DNA of 64,000 nt from Saccharospirillaceae bacterium (GTDB taxonomy: Bacteria > Pseudomonadota > Gammaproteobacteria > Pseudomonadales > Oceanobacteraceae). Numbering within the stretch: the stretch's first letter is position 1; every line of letters starts with the position of its first letter. Where the stretch lies: assembly GCA_022448365.1 (NCBI GenBank), contig JAKVCS010000001.1, forward strand, positions 620,001-684,000, given 5' to 3'. The position numbers and the translations under genes are program-made. Shown piece by piece: positions 33,342 to 43,775 of this stretch. The notes beneath the pieces were generated by a model, which worked only from the letters and a program-made list of their open reading frames with translations, had not been told where the DNA came from and did no database searches.

Positions 33342-35266
33342 ATGCTCGATAAAAACGCCCTTACCCAGCTTAAAAGCCTGAAAAAAGAGATACACGACAG
33401 CACTCCCCGACACGAAGGTCGGGTGCGGGCAACGGCCGGTCGTTTTGGTTTCGTTAATACGGAAGACAAACAGCAGTTCTTTCTGTCACCGGATGAGATG
33501 GAAAAAATACTTCCGGGCGATAATGTTGCTTTTCGGGTTGAGTCTGCAGGCGAAGGTAAACAACAGGCAATCGTTGAAAAAGTAGTAAGCAGTGATGTTA
33601 AAGAATTCTTTGGTACGTATGTGATTCGCGGCAAGGCCACTTTATCGAACCCGACGACGACCTGCTCAATCGCTGGATTTTTGTACCGCCCGCCAAACGT
33701 ATGAACGCTCAGGAAGGTGACCTGGTACGCGCCCACATCAGCCAGCATCCCTACCCGAATGGTCGTGCACAAGCGCACGTTGATGAAATCATCGGCAAGC
33801 CAGAAGAAGCGCATATTGAACATGACTTTATTCTGTCCAAGTATGCTATCCAATCCGGCTTTTCTGAAGAAGTGAACCAACAAGTCGCCAGCCTGGTTGA
33901 GCAAGGCCTGGATGGCGAACTCGCCGGCCGTACCGATCTGACGCACTTACCGTTTGTAACCATCGATTCAGCCGGTACCCGGGATATCGATGACGCTTTA
34001 TACGCTGAAGCTCACAGCCAAGGCTGGTCGTTATGGATTGCCATTGCCGACCCGGCAGCACTGATTACCGCTGGCAGCCCATTGGATAAAACCGCTTCAT
34101 TAAGCGCCACTTCGTCGTACTTCCCTGACCGTGTTTTGCCAATGCTACCGGCGGAGCTCTCCGAACAACTTTGTTCGCTACAGGAAAACGAATTACGCCT
34201 GGCCATGGTGGTTGAATTAAAAGTCGCGGAAGACGGCACCATCGAAAGCACTAGCATTCATAACGCTAAAATCCGCAGCCAGGCCAAACTGAGTTACATT
34301 CAGGTTGCGCAGCTGATCAATGGGGAAGATAACGAGATTCCCGCGGAATTAAACGGCCACATTATTCATCTCCACAATTGCTCACAGGCGCTGTCATCTT
34401 TCCGTGAGCAAAACTGCCTGATCATGGAAGAACGTCCGGATTTTAAAATCATTACCGACGAGCAGGGCAAGGCCAAAGAAATTGTGAAGCTGGAGCGCAA
34501 TCAGGCCCATCGTTTGGTTGAAGAATGCATGCTGGCCTGTAACCGGTCTATAGCCAACTGGCTGGCAGAAAAAGAAAGCGGTTTTTTTATCAACCACAAT
34601 GGTGTCCGTACCGAGCGTATCGGCGAAGTGGTTGCGCTGATTCGTGAACAGCTGGACCTGGAACGCAAGCCCAAAATCCAAACCCTGACTGAATTTGTTG
34701 AATGGGTACAGAAGGCAGAGCAAACCGACTCCCCATTCCCGCTGAGAACCATCATCAGTCGCCAACTGGAACGCAGCAATCTGAGTCTTGAAGCCGGTGC
34801 GCATTTCGGTCTGGGTTTTGAACATTACACAACGTTCAGTTCTCCTCTACGCAAATACAACGATCTGCTGCTGCATCGGCTGATCAAAGAGCTACTGAAT
34901 GGTGAAGCTGCGCAGTTGCCGACTGAAGAACAGTTAGCAGACATCCAGCAACGCCAAGCCACCAGCCGCAGCGCCGCCTGGCAAACTGAAAGCTGGTTGA
35001 AATTGAACTGGTTGGCACAACAGGGAAAAGACGCCCAATACGATGCCAGCATCGTGCATATGAATTCTCAGAATTTTACTGTTCGTCTTGAGGACAATGG
35101 CATTGAGGGCACGATTGATCGTCGCAAAGCCAAAGACTGGACATTCGATACCAAAACACTCAGTCACTATAAAGGTGACGAACGTTTTATTCTGAATCAG
35201 AGGGTATGCGTCAGCGTTGCAGACATTAAAACGGCTAGCCGTACGGTTCGGTTTACGCTGGTTTGA
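33342..35266 (+). pseudogene. rnb: Exoribonuclease II (rnb) interrupted by a one-base frameshift
   Basis: The start (MLDKNALTQLKSLKKEIHDS, then TPRHEGRV) aligns with RNase II openings and cold-shock domain. Frame 1 is correct to ...YVIRGKA (codon GCC at 33636-33638), then drifts to a TGA at 33702-33704. The expected continuation (HFIEPDDDLLNRWIFVPPAK) is in the frame that resumes at 33638, as if one C were lost from GCCCAC. The rest is intact: catalytic 'TIDSAGTRDIDDALYA', 'HFGLGFEHYTTFSSPLRKY' and an S1-like C-terminus. An ATG at 33701 overlaps the frame-1 TGA and could restart translation. A real mutation or a sequence error is possible. RNase II degrades mRNA 3'-5'. Confidence 0.87.
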
Positions 35267-35300
35267 TAACGCCTGGGGCTCTGCCTGCAAATTAGCATTA

Positions 35301-35336
35301 AAAAAAGGCTGCCTTCGAGAGAAGGCAGCCTTTTTT
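35301..35336. terminator. Bidirectional terminator between rnb and the outer-membrane protein gene
   Basis: Perfect 16-bp stem AAAAAAGGCTGCCTTC / GAAGGCAGCCTTTTTT with loop GAGA, between convergent genes. Confidence 0.96.
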
Positions 35337-35359
35337 GTCATTATACTGTTTCCGATCAA

Positions 35360-36112
35360 TCAGAAACCTACAGAGAAGTTAGCACCGAAATACGCACCTT
35401 TAATTTCCACGTCGGTATCGATATCAGCCAGGTCTTCATCGGTTTCCAGTGTGATAGAACGGTAACCCGCCTCTAAGCCCAGATCAACAATCGGAATCGG
35501 CAGGTCGTAACCAATACCCGCAGACATGTCCTGAAGCTTGTTGTCGCCGTAACCAATGTAATTCACATCCGCATGGCCATAAATACCGAAAGGCGTGCCG
35601 ATTTGTACTTCACCGTACAGCAGTGGCATTACAAAATCTAAATCTACACCTTCACGTAAACCGGTTTCCTCACCACGAACTTCTGCAGAACCGTCGAACT
35701 GACGTGCCGTCAAACCAAAATTGATGTCGATGAATGGCAGCGGCAGAGGTAAACCCCACACAAGGGTTAAATCTTTATGACTCAAATCCAGTGTGCTTTT
35801 CGCCTTCTCATTAAAGTCCTGATCAAGGAAGTTAACGTTAAGATTACCGTCACCGGAAATATCCAGGTTGGTTTGTTTCAGGCGGATATTTGGAATAAAT
35901 GGCAGCGGATGTTCAAAATAAACCGCCAGTTGCTGACCGTTTTCTGAATCCAGGTTCAGGCCATCTTCTTCAACCGATACACCTTTATCCAGCTGACCCG
36001 TAGGCTCAGCGTTCCAGATACTGGCTTTCGCACCAACAGTAAAAAGTAAGTCGGCTTGTGCTGCCATTGGAGTCATTGCCGCCAGAATTGCCGCAATCGC
36101 AGTCTTCTTCAT
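35360..36112 (-). CDS. TIGR04219-family outer-membrane beta-barrel protein
   Basis: 250 residues from MKKTAIAAILAAMTPMAAQA, a clear signal peptide cut after AQA; upstream in-frame starts would spoil it. The mature protein alternates polar and hydrophobic strands and ends in Phe (YFGANFSVGF), the usual outer-membrane barrel terminus. 'FTVGAKASIWNAEPTGQ' and 'VYFEHPLPFIPNIRLKQT' match the TIGR04219 family, of unknown function. It is a single-gene unit with terminators on either side. Confidence 0.85.
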   Translation of the reverse strand: MKKTAIAAILAAMTPMAAQADLLFTVGAKASIWNAEPTGQLDKGVSVEEDGLNLDSENGQQLAVYFEHPLPFIPNIRLKQTNLDISGDGNLNVNFLDQDFNEKAKSTLDLSHKDLTLVWGLPLPLPFIDINFGLTARQFDGSAEVRGEETGLREGVDLDFVMPLLYGEVQIGTPFGIYGHADVNYIGYGDNKLQDMSAGIGYDLPIPIVDLGLEAGYRSITLETDEDLADIDTDVEIKGAYFGANFSVGF

Positions 36113-36291
36113 GATGTATTCCTGTATTTTTTTAAGTCCAATCGACCGGATAGGTGTGCCGCAGCGTATGATACTGTCAGCAAATCTGTAACTCATTGTT
36201 CCGTTAGTTTGCCTGCAAAATCCCAGATTGCAAATAATTTGGCCGTAAAGCACGAGCGGATCACATTATTAAAGTGGCAGCGGGAAAAGAT

Positions 36292-36326
36292 AAAAAAACC
36301 CGCCTGAAATTCTTCAGACGGGTTTT
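36292..36326 (-). terminator. Terminator downstream of purC
   Basis: Stem AAAACCCG-C-CTGAA / TTCAG-A-CGGGTTTT with a 4-base loop. On the minus strand it ends in a T run. It lies 31 bp after the purC stop. Confidence 0.9.
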
Positions 36327-36356
36327 ATCAGGTTCATATTATGAACAGCAGTTTAA

Positions 36357-37067
36357 TCAGAACTCGACACCAATTCGGCGACCAACTTCTTCGTAAGATT
36401 CAACAACGTTACCCAATCCCTGACGGAAACGATCTTTGTCGAGTTTCTCGCGGGTTTCTGCATCCCATAAACGGCAACCGTCAGGAGAGAATTCATCGCC
36501 AAGAACCACTTCACCATTAAACAAACCGAATTCCAGTTTGTAGTCGACTAATAACATACCACCGTCAGCGAACAACTGTTTCAATACATCGTTAACTTTA
36601 AACGTCAGTTCCTTCATTTTGGCGATGTGTTCTTCCTGTGCCCAACCAAATGACCGTGCGTGGTATTCGTTCACCATCGGATCACCTAACTCATCATTTT
36701 TCAGGAACAATTCGAACGTTGGTGGCACCAGGTCAATGCCTTCTTCAACGCCCAAACGGCGAACCAGACTGCCAGCAGCAACGTTACGAACCACACACTC
36801 CAATGGAATCATGTCCAGACGCTTAACCAGAGAATCGGTGTCGGACAGCAGCTTATCGAAGTGAGTCGGAATACCGGCTTCCGCTAACTTGGTCATAACA
36901 TGAGCATTGAACTTGTTGTTCACCAGACCTTTACGATCCAGCTGCTCCATTTTTTTACCATCAAAGGCCGAGGTATCATTACGGAATTCAAGCACCATCA
37001 GATCATTGTCGTCTGTGGTATAAACGGATTTAGCTTTACCGGAATAAAGCAGTTCACGTTTTTCCAT
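36357..37067 (-). CDS. purC: SAICAR synthase PurC
   Basis: 236 residues from the ATG at 37067 ([16 protein letters not shown]), with GGAG upstream (TCTCCGGAGAAACTCCT context). Conserved parts are '[14 protein letters not shown]', '[21 protein letters not shown]' and 'LVDYKLEFG'. It ligates aspartate to CAIR in purine synthesis. Length matches the family. It follows the metallo-beta-lactamase gene, bamC and dapA, the usual gammaproteobacterial order. Confidence 0.97.
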   Translation of the reverse strand: MEKRELLYSGKAKSVYTTDDNDLMVLEFRNDTSAFDGKKMEQLDRKGLVNNKFNAHVMTKLAEAGIPTHFDKLLSDTDSLVKRLDMIPLECVVRNVAAGSLVRRLGVEEGIDLVPPTFELFLKNDELGDPMVNEYHARSFGWAQEEHIAKMKELTFKVNDVLKQLFADGGMLLVDYKLEFGLFNGEVVLGDEFSPDGCRLWDAETREKLDKDRFRQGLGNVVESYEEVGRRIGVEF

Positions 37068-37100
37068 AGGAGTTTCTCCGGAAAATAGTTTAAAGATTTT

Positions 37101-37121
37101 CGCACCGGAAATGCCGGTGCG
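37101..37121 (-). terminator. Stem-loop between the MBL gene and purC
   Basis: CGCACCGG / CCGGTGCG with a 5-base loop, followed on the minus strand by AAAATC and only a few T. It may be a weak terminator or attenuator that lowers read-through into purC. Confidence 0.5.
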
Positions 37122-37131
37122 TTTAAAATTG

Positions 37132-37896
37132 CTATACCAACTGATACCAGTCTGACACCACATCCTGCTCCAGCAAATCGACATCCGCAGGGTGACAATT
37201 CAGCAGCGGAGCCAGTAGCTCACGAACCAGATTACGGTCGTTATTTTTCTCACTGATGTGCCCTGCACTAACGCGTTTCAGACCACTCCACTGAACCCGT
37301 GCTACCAATTCAGCGCATTGCTGATTACTCAGATGACCGTAATTACCAGCAACCCGCACCCGCAGACTTGGAGGATACGGTCCGACCTGCAACAAATGAG
37401 GGTCATGGTTCGCTTCAATTTGCAATGCATGGCAACCGGAATAATGCTCAACGATGTGCGGGGTAAGCGAACCCAGGTCTGACAAAATTCCCAGCTTCAT
37501 ACCTTGCGGACTGTTCATCACATATTGCAGCGGTTCCTGTGCATCATGCGGCACACACACTGGTGTAACTTCAAGACCGATCAGTTCCAGTGGCTGCTCT
37601 GAGCGTATGCAGCGCCACAGACCATGCTGCAACCAGTCCATCTTTCTTGCCGTACCGAAAGAGGCATAAAAAGGGATGTTCAGACTATCGCACAGTGTCT
37701 GTACACCTTTTGCGTGGTCACTGTGCTCATGTGTAACCAGCACGGCCCTCAGCTGTGCTGGCTCAAGTTCCAGCTGAGCCATTCTTTGCAGAGTACTTTT
37801 TCGGCTGAAACCACAATCGATCAGCAGGCATTCGCCCTGATGCTCAATTACAGTGGCGTTGCCACGACTACCACTGCCTAAAGATGCGTATCTCAC
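37132..37896 (-). CDS. Metallo-beta-lactamase-fold protein (YycJ/WalJ-like)
   Basis: 254 residues. The opening '[18 protein letters not shown]' and '[12 protein letters not shown]' (HxHxDH) are typical of the YycJ/WalJ-like family, with '[12 protein letters not shown]' near the C-terminus. The family are probable nucleases or phosphodiesterases with a two-zinc site. Its start overlaps the bamC stop by 4 bases, so it is coupled to bamC. Confidence 0.85.
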   Translation of the reverse strand: MRYASLGSGSRGNATVIEHQGECLLIDCGFSRKSTLQRMAQLELEPAQLRAVLVTHEHSDHAKGVQTLCDSLNIPFYASFGTARKMDWLQHGLWRCIRSEQPLELIGLEVTPVCVPHDAQEPLQYVMNSPQGMKLGILSDLGSLTPHIVEHYSGCHALQIEANHDPHLLQVGPYPPSLRVRVAGNYGHLSNQQCAELVARVQWSGLKRVSAGHISEKNNDRNLVRELLAPLLNCHPADVDLLEQDVVSDWYQLV

Positions 37897-38564
37897 CGGG
37901 TCAGCTGAGTCTCAATCTCGGCCAACACACGAGATGTTTGTTCGGCTTCTGCCAGATTATCCGCATCGGTCAGCAGCGATAAATAAACCCCCTGACGCGA
38001 GCGATTCATCTTCAGCAGATACGTCGCCGTGGTAACCAATTCTTCACCCCACAACTTATCCCACCAGCTGCGTTCATCGACCACTTTCGTTTTACTCAGC
38101 TCAAGATAATACGTTCCGGTACTGCGGTTTAGGTCGGTTAATTTCAGATCAGAAGCCGCGATCGCTTCAGTAACCGCCGCCCAGGAAGCGGCAAAACCCA
38201 GATCCAGACGTAAAATCTCAGTACCTGCACCGTCTCTGTCGAGGCGCGGGTTCAATGCTTCGGAGCGATACTGAGCCAAACTGGTCACCACCGCCTCATC
38301 GTTCGTCTCGGCGATAAATACCAGCGGTCTTGGTGTCTCAAAACTATCAGGCTGTTTCGGTTCGACTGGCAGCTCAGGAATAACATTGGCATCTCTGAAC
38401 GTCAGCTCCGGTGAATCATCAGCGAGTTTAATAACCGGTAGCTCGCCGGAAGTCAGGTAGTTTTCGGCACGATCATTAAAGGTATCACCGAACAAGCTGC
38501 AACCACTGGCCACAAACACAGTCATTACAATCGCAGTCAGTTTCAGAAATGCAAATTTCATCAT
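37893..38564 (-). CDS. bamC: Outer-membrane assembly lipoprotein BamC, short form
   Basis: 223 residues, lipobox VASGCSLFGD (Cys22). The N-terminal unstructured segment that contacts BamD is present ('YLTSGELPVIKLADDSPEL', 'YL......PLKLP'-like). It is followed by one helix-grip domain ('LRLDLGFAASWAAVTEAIAAS...LTDLNRSTGTYYLEL'). E. coli BamC has two such domains and about 344 residues, so the C-terminal domain is absent here. BamC is an accessory lipoprotein of the BAM complex. It starts one base before the dapA stop region. Confidence 0.87.
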   Translation of the reverse strand: MMKFAFLKLTAIVMTVFVASGCSLFGDTFNDRAENYLTSGELPVIKLADDSPELTFRDANVIPELPVEPKQPDSFETPRPLVFIAETNDEAVVTSLAQYRSEALNPRLDRDGAGTEILRLDLGFAASWAAVTEAIAASDLKLTDLNRSTGTYYLELSKTKVVDERSWWDKLWGEELVTTATYLLKMNRSRQGVYLSLLTDADNLAEAEQTSRVLAEIETQLTR

Positions 38565-39440
38565 TTAAATCAGATCCAGACCAGACAACGCCATTTCAAG
38601 CTTCGCACGGTAGCGGTTTTCCAGTTCCACCAGCGGTAAACGAATCCCTTTGCCCATATGACCCATCTTATGCATTGCCCACTTCACCGGAATCGGATTC
38701 GCTTCAGAAAACATCGCCTGATGCACCGGCATCAGTTTATCGTTCAGTGCTTTCGCTTCGTCTGCTTTGCCATCCAAAGCCAGCATACACAGATCGTGCA
38801 TCATGGCAGGCGCAACATTGGCGGTAACCGAGATATTGCCTTTACCACCAAGCAGAATAAGCTCATAAGCCGTTTCATCATCGCCGGAATAAACCGCCAT
38901 ACGATCGCCGACAAGATCGATCACCTGGCGTGCACGTTGAAGGTCGCCAGTCGCTTCTTTGACGGCAACAATCTGCTCAACATCAGCCAGTGCTGCGATG
39001 GTTTCCGGCAGCATATCGCAGGCAGTTCGCCCAGGTACGTTATAAAGAATCTGTGGAATATCGACAGCAGCGGCTATCGCTTCATGGTGAGCAATCAAAC
39101 CACGCTGCGGCGGTTTGTTGTAATAAGGCGTTACCAGCAAAGCGGCATCAGCACCCAGGACTTTTGCTTCTTGGGTGAGTTCAATGGCTTCTGAGGTGGA
39201 GTTAGCTCCCGTGCCGGCAATAATTGGACGGCGACCCGCAGCCACTTTCACCACCCGGTCAATCACAGCGCAATGCTCTTTAGTATCCAGCGTGGCAGAC
39301 TCACCGGTAGTTCCCACGGCAACGATGGCATCAGTACCCTGTTTGATGTGGAATTCAACCAGGCGGTCGAGGGCTTCCCAATCTACCTGACCATCGTCAT
39401 GCATAGGGGTTACCAAAGCAACAATACTGCCGGTAATCAT
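38565..39440 (-). CDS. dapA: 4-hydroxy-tetrahydrodipicolinate synthase DapA
   Basis: 291 residues from the ATG at 39440 (MITGSIVALVTPMHDDG). Conserved are 'VAVGTTGESATL', 'VTPYYNKPPQRG', 'ILYNVPGRTACDM' with the catalytic Tyr, and 'IVAVKEATGDL' with the Schiff-base Lys. It condenses pyruvate and aspartate semialdehyde in lysine and diaminopimelate synthesis. bamC follows directly, as in E. coli. Confidence 0.97.
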   Translation of the reverse strand: MITGSIVALVTPMHDDGQVDWEALDRLVEFHIKQGTDAIVAVGTTGESATLDTKEHCAVIDRVVKVAAGRRPIIAGTGANSTSEAIELTQEAKVLGADAALLVTPYYNKPPQRGLIAHHEAIAAAVDIPQILYNVPGRTACDMLPETIAALADVEQIVAVKEATGDLQRARQVIDLVGDRMAVYSGDDETAYELILLGGKGNISVTANVAPAMMHDLCMLALDGKADEAKALNDKLMPVHQAMFSEANPIPVKWAMHKMGHMGKGIRLPLVELENRYRAKLEMALSGLDLI

Positions 39441-39552
39441 TGAGCGATACTCCAAAATCTGAGCGTAAAAACGAAGGCGCAATACTACTGATGCAAGGCC
39501 TCAGAAACAAGAGAGAGCGGCAATTCGACGATTAATTTAGCCAGCATGAAAC

Positions 39553-40623
39553 TCAAGCTGGCGGATCGTCAATTGCCTGCTGATTGGGCCAGGCTTGTAA
39601 CACAGCTTTGAACAGTGTCGCCAGTGGAATAGCAAAAAATACCCCCCAGAAGCCCCAGAGCCCTCCAAACACCAAGACTGCCACAATGATGGCAACCGGA
39701 TGCAAACTGACAACCTCTGAAAACAACAAAGGGACCAACACGTTACCATCAAGCGCCTGAATGATGCCGTACACCACCATCAGGTAAATAAAATCGTTAC
39801 TCCAGCCCCACTGAACATAGCCAACCATTGCCACTGGCACCGTTATCACTGCTGCTCCGATATAGGGAATCAATACCGATAACCCCACACCAATCGCTAA
39901 TAACGCGGCGTAGTTAACCCCAAGGATGACAAATGCAATGTAAGTAACACCGCCCACAATGCCAATCTCCACCACTTTGCCGCGAATATAATTGGCAAAC
40001 TGCTCGTCCATTTCAGCCCAGACTTTGTTCAGCATATTGCGCCGCTGCGGTAAGAATGACGTGCCCCACTTCACAATCTGTCCCGAATCTTTAAGCAGAA
40101 AAAACACCAGAATCGGCACCAGTACACAATAGATCAGTACCGCCATGACGCCGGTGATACCGGATATAGAAAAACTCAGTGCCAGCTGACCGACTTTCGC
40201 CAGCTCCTCGCCTATCTGGTGCGTCCACTCATGCACCTGATCAATCGATACCAGTTCGGGGTACTTTTCCGGCAGCAGCATCAACAGCGCCTGCCCTTTC
40301 GTTGCCATGCGCGGTAATTCATAGAAAAACTGAGTCGTTTGCTGCCAGATGGCTGGCATGATGATAAACAACAAAGCCAGAAATAAACTGACAAACAGCA
40401 GGAATACAGTAACAGTTGCACCCAGATGGCCAAGCCCACGGCTCTTGCAGTAATTCATACCGCCCTGGAGCAGATACGCCAGTACAACCGCTGTCAGAAA
40501 AGGGGCCAGGACCTGACCCAGCATGACAATAATAACCAGCACTGCAGCAATCAACAGCAACAACAATAACGCTTCTTCGTCAGAAAAGTAGCGATCTATC
40601 CAGCGTCTTACGACATTTAACAT
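39553..40623 (-). CDS. AI-2E family transporter / PerM-like permease
   Basis: 356 residues with about eight hydrophobic segments. 'FLTAVVLAYLLQGGMNY' near the N-terminus and 'ALLAIGVGLSVLIPYIGAAVITVPVAMVG' plus 'GNVLVPLLFSEVVSLHPVAIIVAVLVFGGLWGFWGVFFAIPLATL' match the family. Members export AI-2 or act as Na/H antiporters; the substrate is unknown here. The gene is next to tusA-like and bepA, an arrangement seen in pseudomonads. Confidence 0.88.
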   Translation of the reverse strand: MLNVVRRWIDRYFSDEEALLLLLLIAAVLVIIVMLGQVLAPFLTAVVLAYLLQGGMNYCKSRGLGHLGATVTVFLLFVSLFLALLFIIMPAIWQQTTQFFYELPRMATKGQALLMLLPEKYPELVSIDQVHEWTHQIGEELAKVGQLALSFSISGITGVMAVLIYCVLVPILVFFLLKDSGQIVKWGTSFLPQRRNMLNKVWAEMDEQFANYIRGKVVEIGIVGGVTYIAFVILGVNYAALLAIGVGLSVLIPYIGAAVITVPVAMVGYVQWGWSNDFIYLMVVYGIIQALDGNVLVPLLFSEVVSLHPVAIIVAVLVFGGLWGFWGVFFAIPLATLFKAVLQAWPNQQAIDDPPA

Positions 40624-40628
40624 GCCAA

Positions 40629-40871
40629 TCAGGCTCCCTTTTTAATCCAGTACTGATAGACGCCATCATTATTCTGAGAGTCAATCAGCTCGTGAGTGGT
40701 CAGTTCCGTAAACTTACGGATGTCACGCCATGAGCCGGCATCCGTTGCTGTCACCCATAATAACTGGCCAACGGCAAGTTGCTTCAGAGCCAGCTTTGTT
40801 TTTAACAAAGGCATTGGACATTCCAGTCCGGTTACATCGAGATGTTGTTGATAAGTTGTTGAATCAGACAC
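40629..40871 (-). CDS. TusA-family sulfurtransferase-like protein
   Basis: 80 residues from the GTG at 40871. 'LDVTGLECPMPLLKTKLAL' carries the conserved Cys-Pro-x-Pro motif of TusA/SirA/YedF proteins. The frame extends to an ATG further up, but that ATG is part of TATAATG, which looks like a -10 box, so translation probably starts at the GTG. It may carry sulfur as a persulfide. It lies five bases ahead of the PerM-like gene. Confidence 0.82.
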   Translation of the reverse strand: MSDSTTYQQHLDVTGLECPMPLLKTKLALKQLAVGQLLWVTATDAGSWRDIRKFTELTTHELIDSQNNDGVYQYWIKKGA

Positions 40872-41041
40872 GAAAAACGCCTTTTGCCAAACAGAACTTG
40901 GCATTATAGGGTGGATACCACAAGGGCTAACAGCGAAAACCCTCTTCAACTGACAAATGCCCACTATGCTTTAGAGGTCTTTGCAGAACTTTTCACCGTC
41001 TTGACTGCTCTAAACCGTGGCTTAAGGTGATAATCAGATCA

Positions 41042-42520
41042 ATGGAATCAGATCAGGATACTCTAATAGTGAAACATCAGCTCGCCACATTGTGCTGCCT
41101 TGCTGCCCTGAGCAGCCCTATCAACACAACCCTGGCCAATACCGAACTGCCCGATCTGGGTGACAGTGCGTCGAGCTATGTATCATTACAACAAGAGCAT
41201 CAACTCGGTCGCCTGTGGCTGCGGCAATTGCGCAGTCAAACCTCCACTATTGAATTACCATTAGCGAATCAGTTTCTCGAAAATCTCATTTTCCGCCTGA
41301 TTCCCTACAGCGAAGTCAAACTATCCGACTTTGAGTTTGTCATTATCGATCGCCCGGAACTGAACGCATTTGCCGTTCCAGGCGGCATCATCGGCATTAA
41401 CTTTGGCATCATGCTGTACGCCCGGGATGAAGATGAGTTATCCGCCGTACTTGCACACGAGCTGGCCCACCTTAGTCAACGTCATTTTGCCCGTCAGATT
41501 GAAAACGCAGAAAAACAACAACCGGTCGCGATTGCTGCCTTGCTTGCCAGCATTCTGTTAATTGCCACGAATAATGCAGATGCCGGTTTTGCCGGCCTGG
41601 TTACCAGTCAGGCGGCTTCTGTACAAAGTCAGCTGGCTTACAGCCGCGATTGGGAGCGAGAAGCAGATCGTATTGGCATGAAAGCATTGGTTGGCGCAGG
41701 CCTTGATCCCAATGCTATGCCATCGATGTTTCAGGCAATGCTGCAAGCAAATCGCTTTAACAAACGTCCGCCAGAATTTCTTTTAACTCACCCGGTGACC
41801 GAAACACGGGTGGCCGATGCGGCAGGCCGGGCTGAAAGCTTCCCGCGCAAACCACGATTGGTCAGTTTCGAGTTCGATATTCTGCGTAATATCGCCATGA
41901 TGCGTTACCAACTGAATGCCGCCGAGCAAGCCGCTTACTTCAGCCATCAGCTGACGTTGGAGGATAAAAACAGTCAGCGTTATGCCGCCAATCAGATTGC
42001 ACTTGCGTTGGTCGCCGCTGAAAACAGTGAAGCAGAAAAAGGCCTTAAATTGCTGTCTGAGGTCGCCGCACCGTATAACGAGCATGTCGCTTTCATCACA
42101 CTGAAAGCGGAATTGCTGTCACAACTAAAACAGTTCAGCAAAGCCCTTGATATCCTCAACAATGGACTGATTTATCAGCCCCAGGACTTCCAGTTACAGA
42201 GCACCAAAGCCCGCGTGCTGATGGCCGCACAACAATTTGAGCTGGCGACTGAAGCATTAAAGTCACTATCTGAGCAACGTCCAAACAACCCTCAGGTATG
42301 GCGTAAACTCGCAGAAGCTGCCGGCAAAGCAGATCATATTCTGTTATCTCACAGAGCCAACGGTGAATATCTGTTTGCTACCGGTTTTCAGGCTAAAGCA
42401 CTGAGACAAATGGAACTGGCACTGAAATTGGCAAAAAAACATAAAGATTTTCAGCAAGAATCAGCCATTAGTCGTCGGGTGCGGATGATGGCCAATAGCC
42501 CAACGTCTTTCGGTAACTAA
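41042..42520 (+). CDS. bepA: M48-family metalloprotease/chaperone BepA (YfgC)
   Basis: 492 residues. An N-terminal hydrophobic leader (LATLCCLAALSSPINTTLA) is followed by the protease domain with the zinc motif HELAHLSQRH (HExxH) near residue 145 and the third ligand in 'DWEREADRIGMKAL'. The C-terminal half is TPR-like (repeated 'A..Q..AL..L'). BepA degrades or assists misassembled outer-membrane proteins such as LptD. A GTG at 41027 is an alternative start. Confidence 0.92.
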   Translation: MESDQDTLIVKHQLATLCCLAALSSPINTTLANTELPDLGDSASSYVSLQQEHQLGRLWLRQLRSQTSTIELPLANQFLENLIFRLIPYSEVKLSDFEFVIIDRPELNAFAVPGGIIGINFGIMLYARDEDELSAVLAHELAHLSQRHFARQIENAEKQQPVAIAALLASILLIATNNADAGFAGLVTSQAASVQSQLAYSRDWEREADRIGMKALVGAGLDPNAMPSMFQAMLQANRFNKRPPEFLLTHPVTETRVADAAGRAESFPRKPRLVSFEFDILRNIAMMRYQLNAAEQAAYFSHQLTLEDKNSQRYAANQIALALVAAENSEAEKGLKLLSEVAAPYNEHVAFITLKAELLSQLKQFSKALDILNNGLIYQPQDFQLQSTKARVLMAAQQFELATEALKSLSEQRPNNPQVWRKLAEAAGKADHILLSHRANGEYLFATGFQAKALRQMELALKLAKKHKDFQQESAISRRVRMMANSPTSFGN

Positions 42521-42531
42521 CGCTGACAAGT

Positions 42532-42571
42532 AAAAAACGCCGCGTGAGTAAATTTCAGGCGGCGTTTTTTT
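42532..42571. terminator. Bidirectional terminator between bepA and nadA
   Basis: AAAAAACGCCGC / GCGGCGTTTTTT-type stem between convergent genes, with A and T runs on each side. Confidence 0.9.
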
Positions 42572-42583
42572 ATGCGCGAAAGC

Positions 42584-43612
42584 TTATTTGTTAAAGCTCA
42601 GCATACGATCCAGGCTGATCACCGCGCGCTGGCGCAAGCCCTCTTCAATCAGAATTTCCTGGCTGCCATGCTTTACCACATCGCGCATATTCTGCAGCTC
42701 ATTCATTCCCATCCACGGGCAATGAGCACAACTGCGACAGGTTGCACCATTACCAGCAGTAGGTGCTTCAATCAGCAACTTATCGGGTGCTTCCTGCTGC
42801 ATTTTATAGAAAATGGCTTTATCAGTAGCAACGATTAAGGTGTCGTTCGGCAACGATTTTGCTGCAGCAATTAACTGACTGGTTGAACCCGCAACATCCG
42901 CCAGCTGCACAACCGCATCCGGTGATTCCGGGTGAACAAGCACTGCAGCATCGGGGTGAACTTTCTTCAGGTCTTCAACGCCTTTGGCTTTAAACTCATC
43001 ATGCACAATACAGGCACTGTCCCACAGGATCATATCAGCACCGGTCTGCTTCTCGATGTAGGTCCCCAGGTGTTTATCCGGCGCCCAGATCAGCTTCTCT
43101 CCCTGGTCTTTCAGATGAGTCACAACCTCCAGTGCGATGCTGGAGGTGACCACCCAATCCGCCCGTGCCTTAACGGCAGCAGAAGTATTGGCATACACCA
43201 CGACGGTGCGATCGGGATACTGGTCACAGAATTGAGAGAAATCTTCCACCGGACAACCAATATCCAGGGAACAGGTGGCTTCCAGAGTTGGCATCAGAAT
43301 GCGTTTTTCCGGACTGAGAATCTTCGCCGTCTCACCCATAAAACGAACACCCGCAACCAGCAAGGTACTGGCCTTGTGATCGCGACCAAACCTTGCCATC
43401 TCAAGCGAGTCAGCGACAGTACCACCGGTTTCTTCAGCCAGTGCCTGAATTTCCGGATCGCAATAGTAATGCGCCACCAGTACAGCATCTTCCTGCACTA
43501 AAAGTTCACGAATATCCTGCTTCAGGGCCTCTTTTTCAGCCGATGTCGCAGTGTCTTCTTTGTTCCAGTAGTCGCGAATTACTTGTTGCGGCGTTTGTAG
43601 CGCGTCAGACAT
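42584..43612 (-). CDS. nadA: Quinolinate synthase NadA
   Basis: 342 residues from the ATG at 43612. Visible motifs are '[19 protein letters not shown]', '[15 protein letters not shown]', '[14 protein letters not shown]' and '[13 protein letters not shown]'. The Cys residues expected to bind the 4Fe-4S cluster are present, including the C-terminal CxxCxxC. It condenses iminoaspartate and DHAP to quinolinate in NAD synthesis. nadB is not in view. Confidence 0.97.
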   Translation of the reverse strand: MSDALQTPQQVIRDYWNKEDTATSAEKEALKQDIRELLVQEDAVLVAHYYCDPEIQALAEETGGTVADSLEMARFGRDHKASTLLVAGVRFMGETAKILSPEKRILMPTLEATCSLDIGCPVEDFSQFCDQYPDRTVVVYANTSAAVKARADWVVTSSIALEVVTHLKDQGEKLIWAPDKHLGTYIEKQTGADMILWDSACIVHDEFKAKGVEDLKKVHPDAAVLVHPESPDAVVQLADVAGSTSQLIAAAKSLPNDTLIVATDKAIFYKMQQEAPDKLLIEAPTAGNGATCRSCAHCPWMGMNELQNMRDVVKHGSQEILIEEGLRQRAVISLDRMLSFNK

Positions 43613-43775
43613 AGCTCTCTCATCACTCAATTTGACCGCCACCGATTACTGCAGTGGCGCAGACATACTACCACAGCGGCTGCCTGTCGCCGCGTCGGCA
43701 TTCTGCTGTTTGCTAAAACACTATTTCTCTGCCTTGATTATCCGTACACGGACTATGTGATTTTCTGACAGGAAA

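Noticed and set aside
33620-33704. Programmed -1 ribosomal frameshift in rnb
   Set aside because: No slippery heptamer or downstream structure is visible; the bases around the shift (GGCAAGGCCACT) fit simple loss of one C.
40629-40964. The longer upstream start of the tusA-like gene
   Set aside because: The upstream ATG is embedded in TATAATG, a likely -10 box, and the extra residues do not look like the family.
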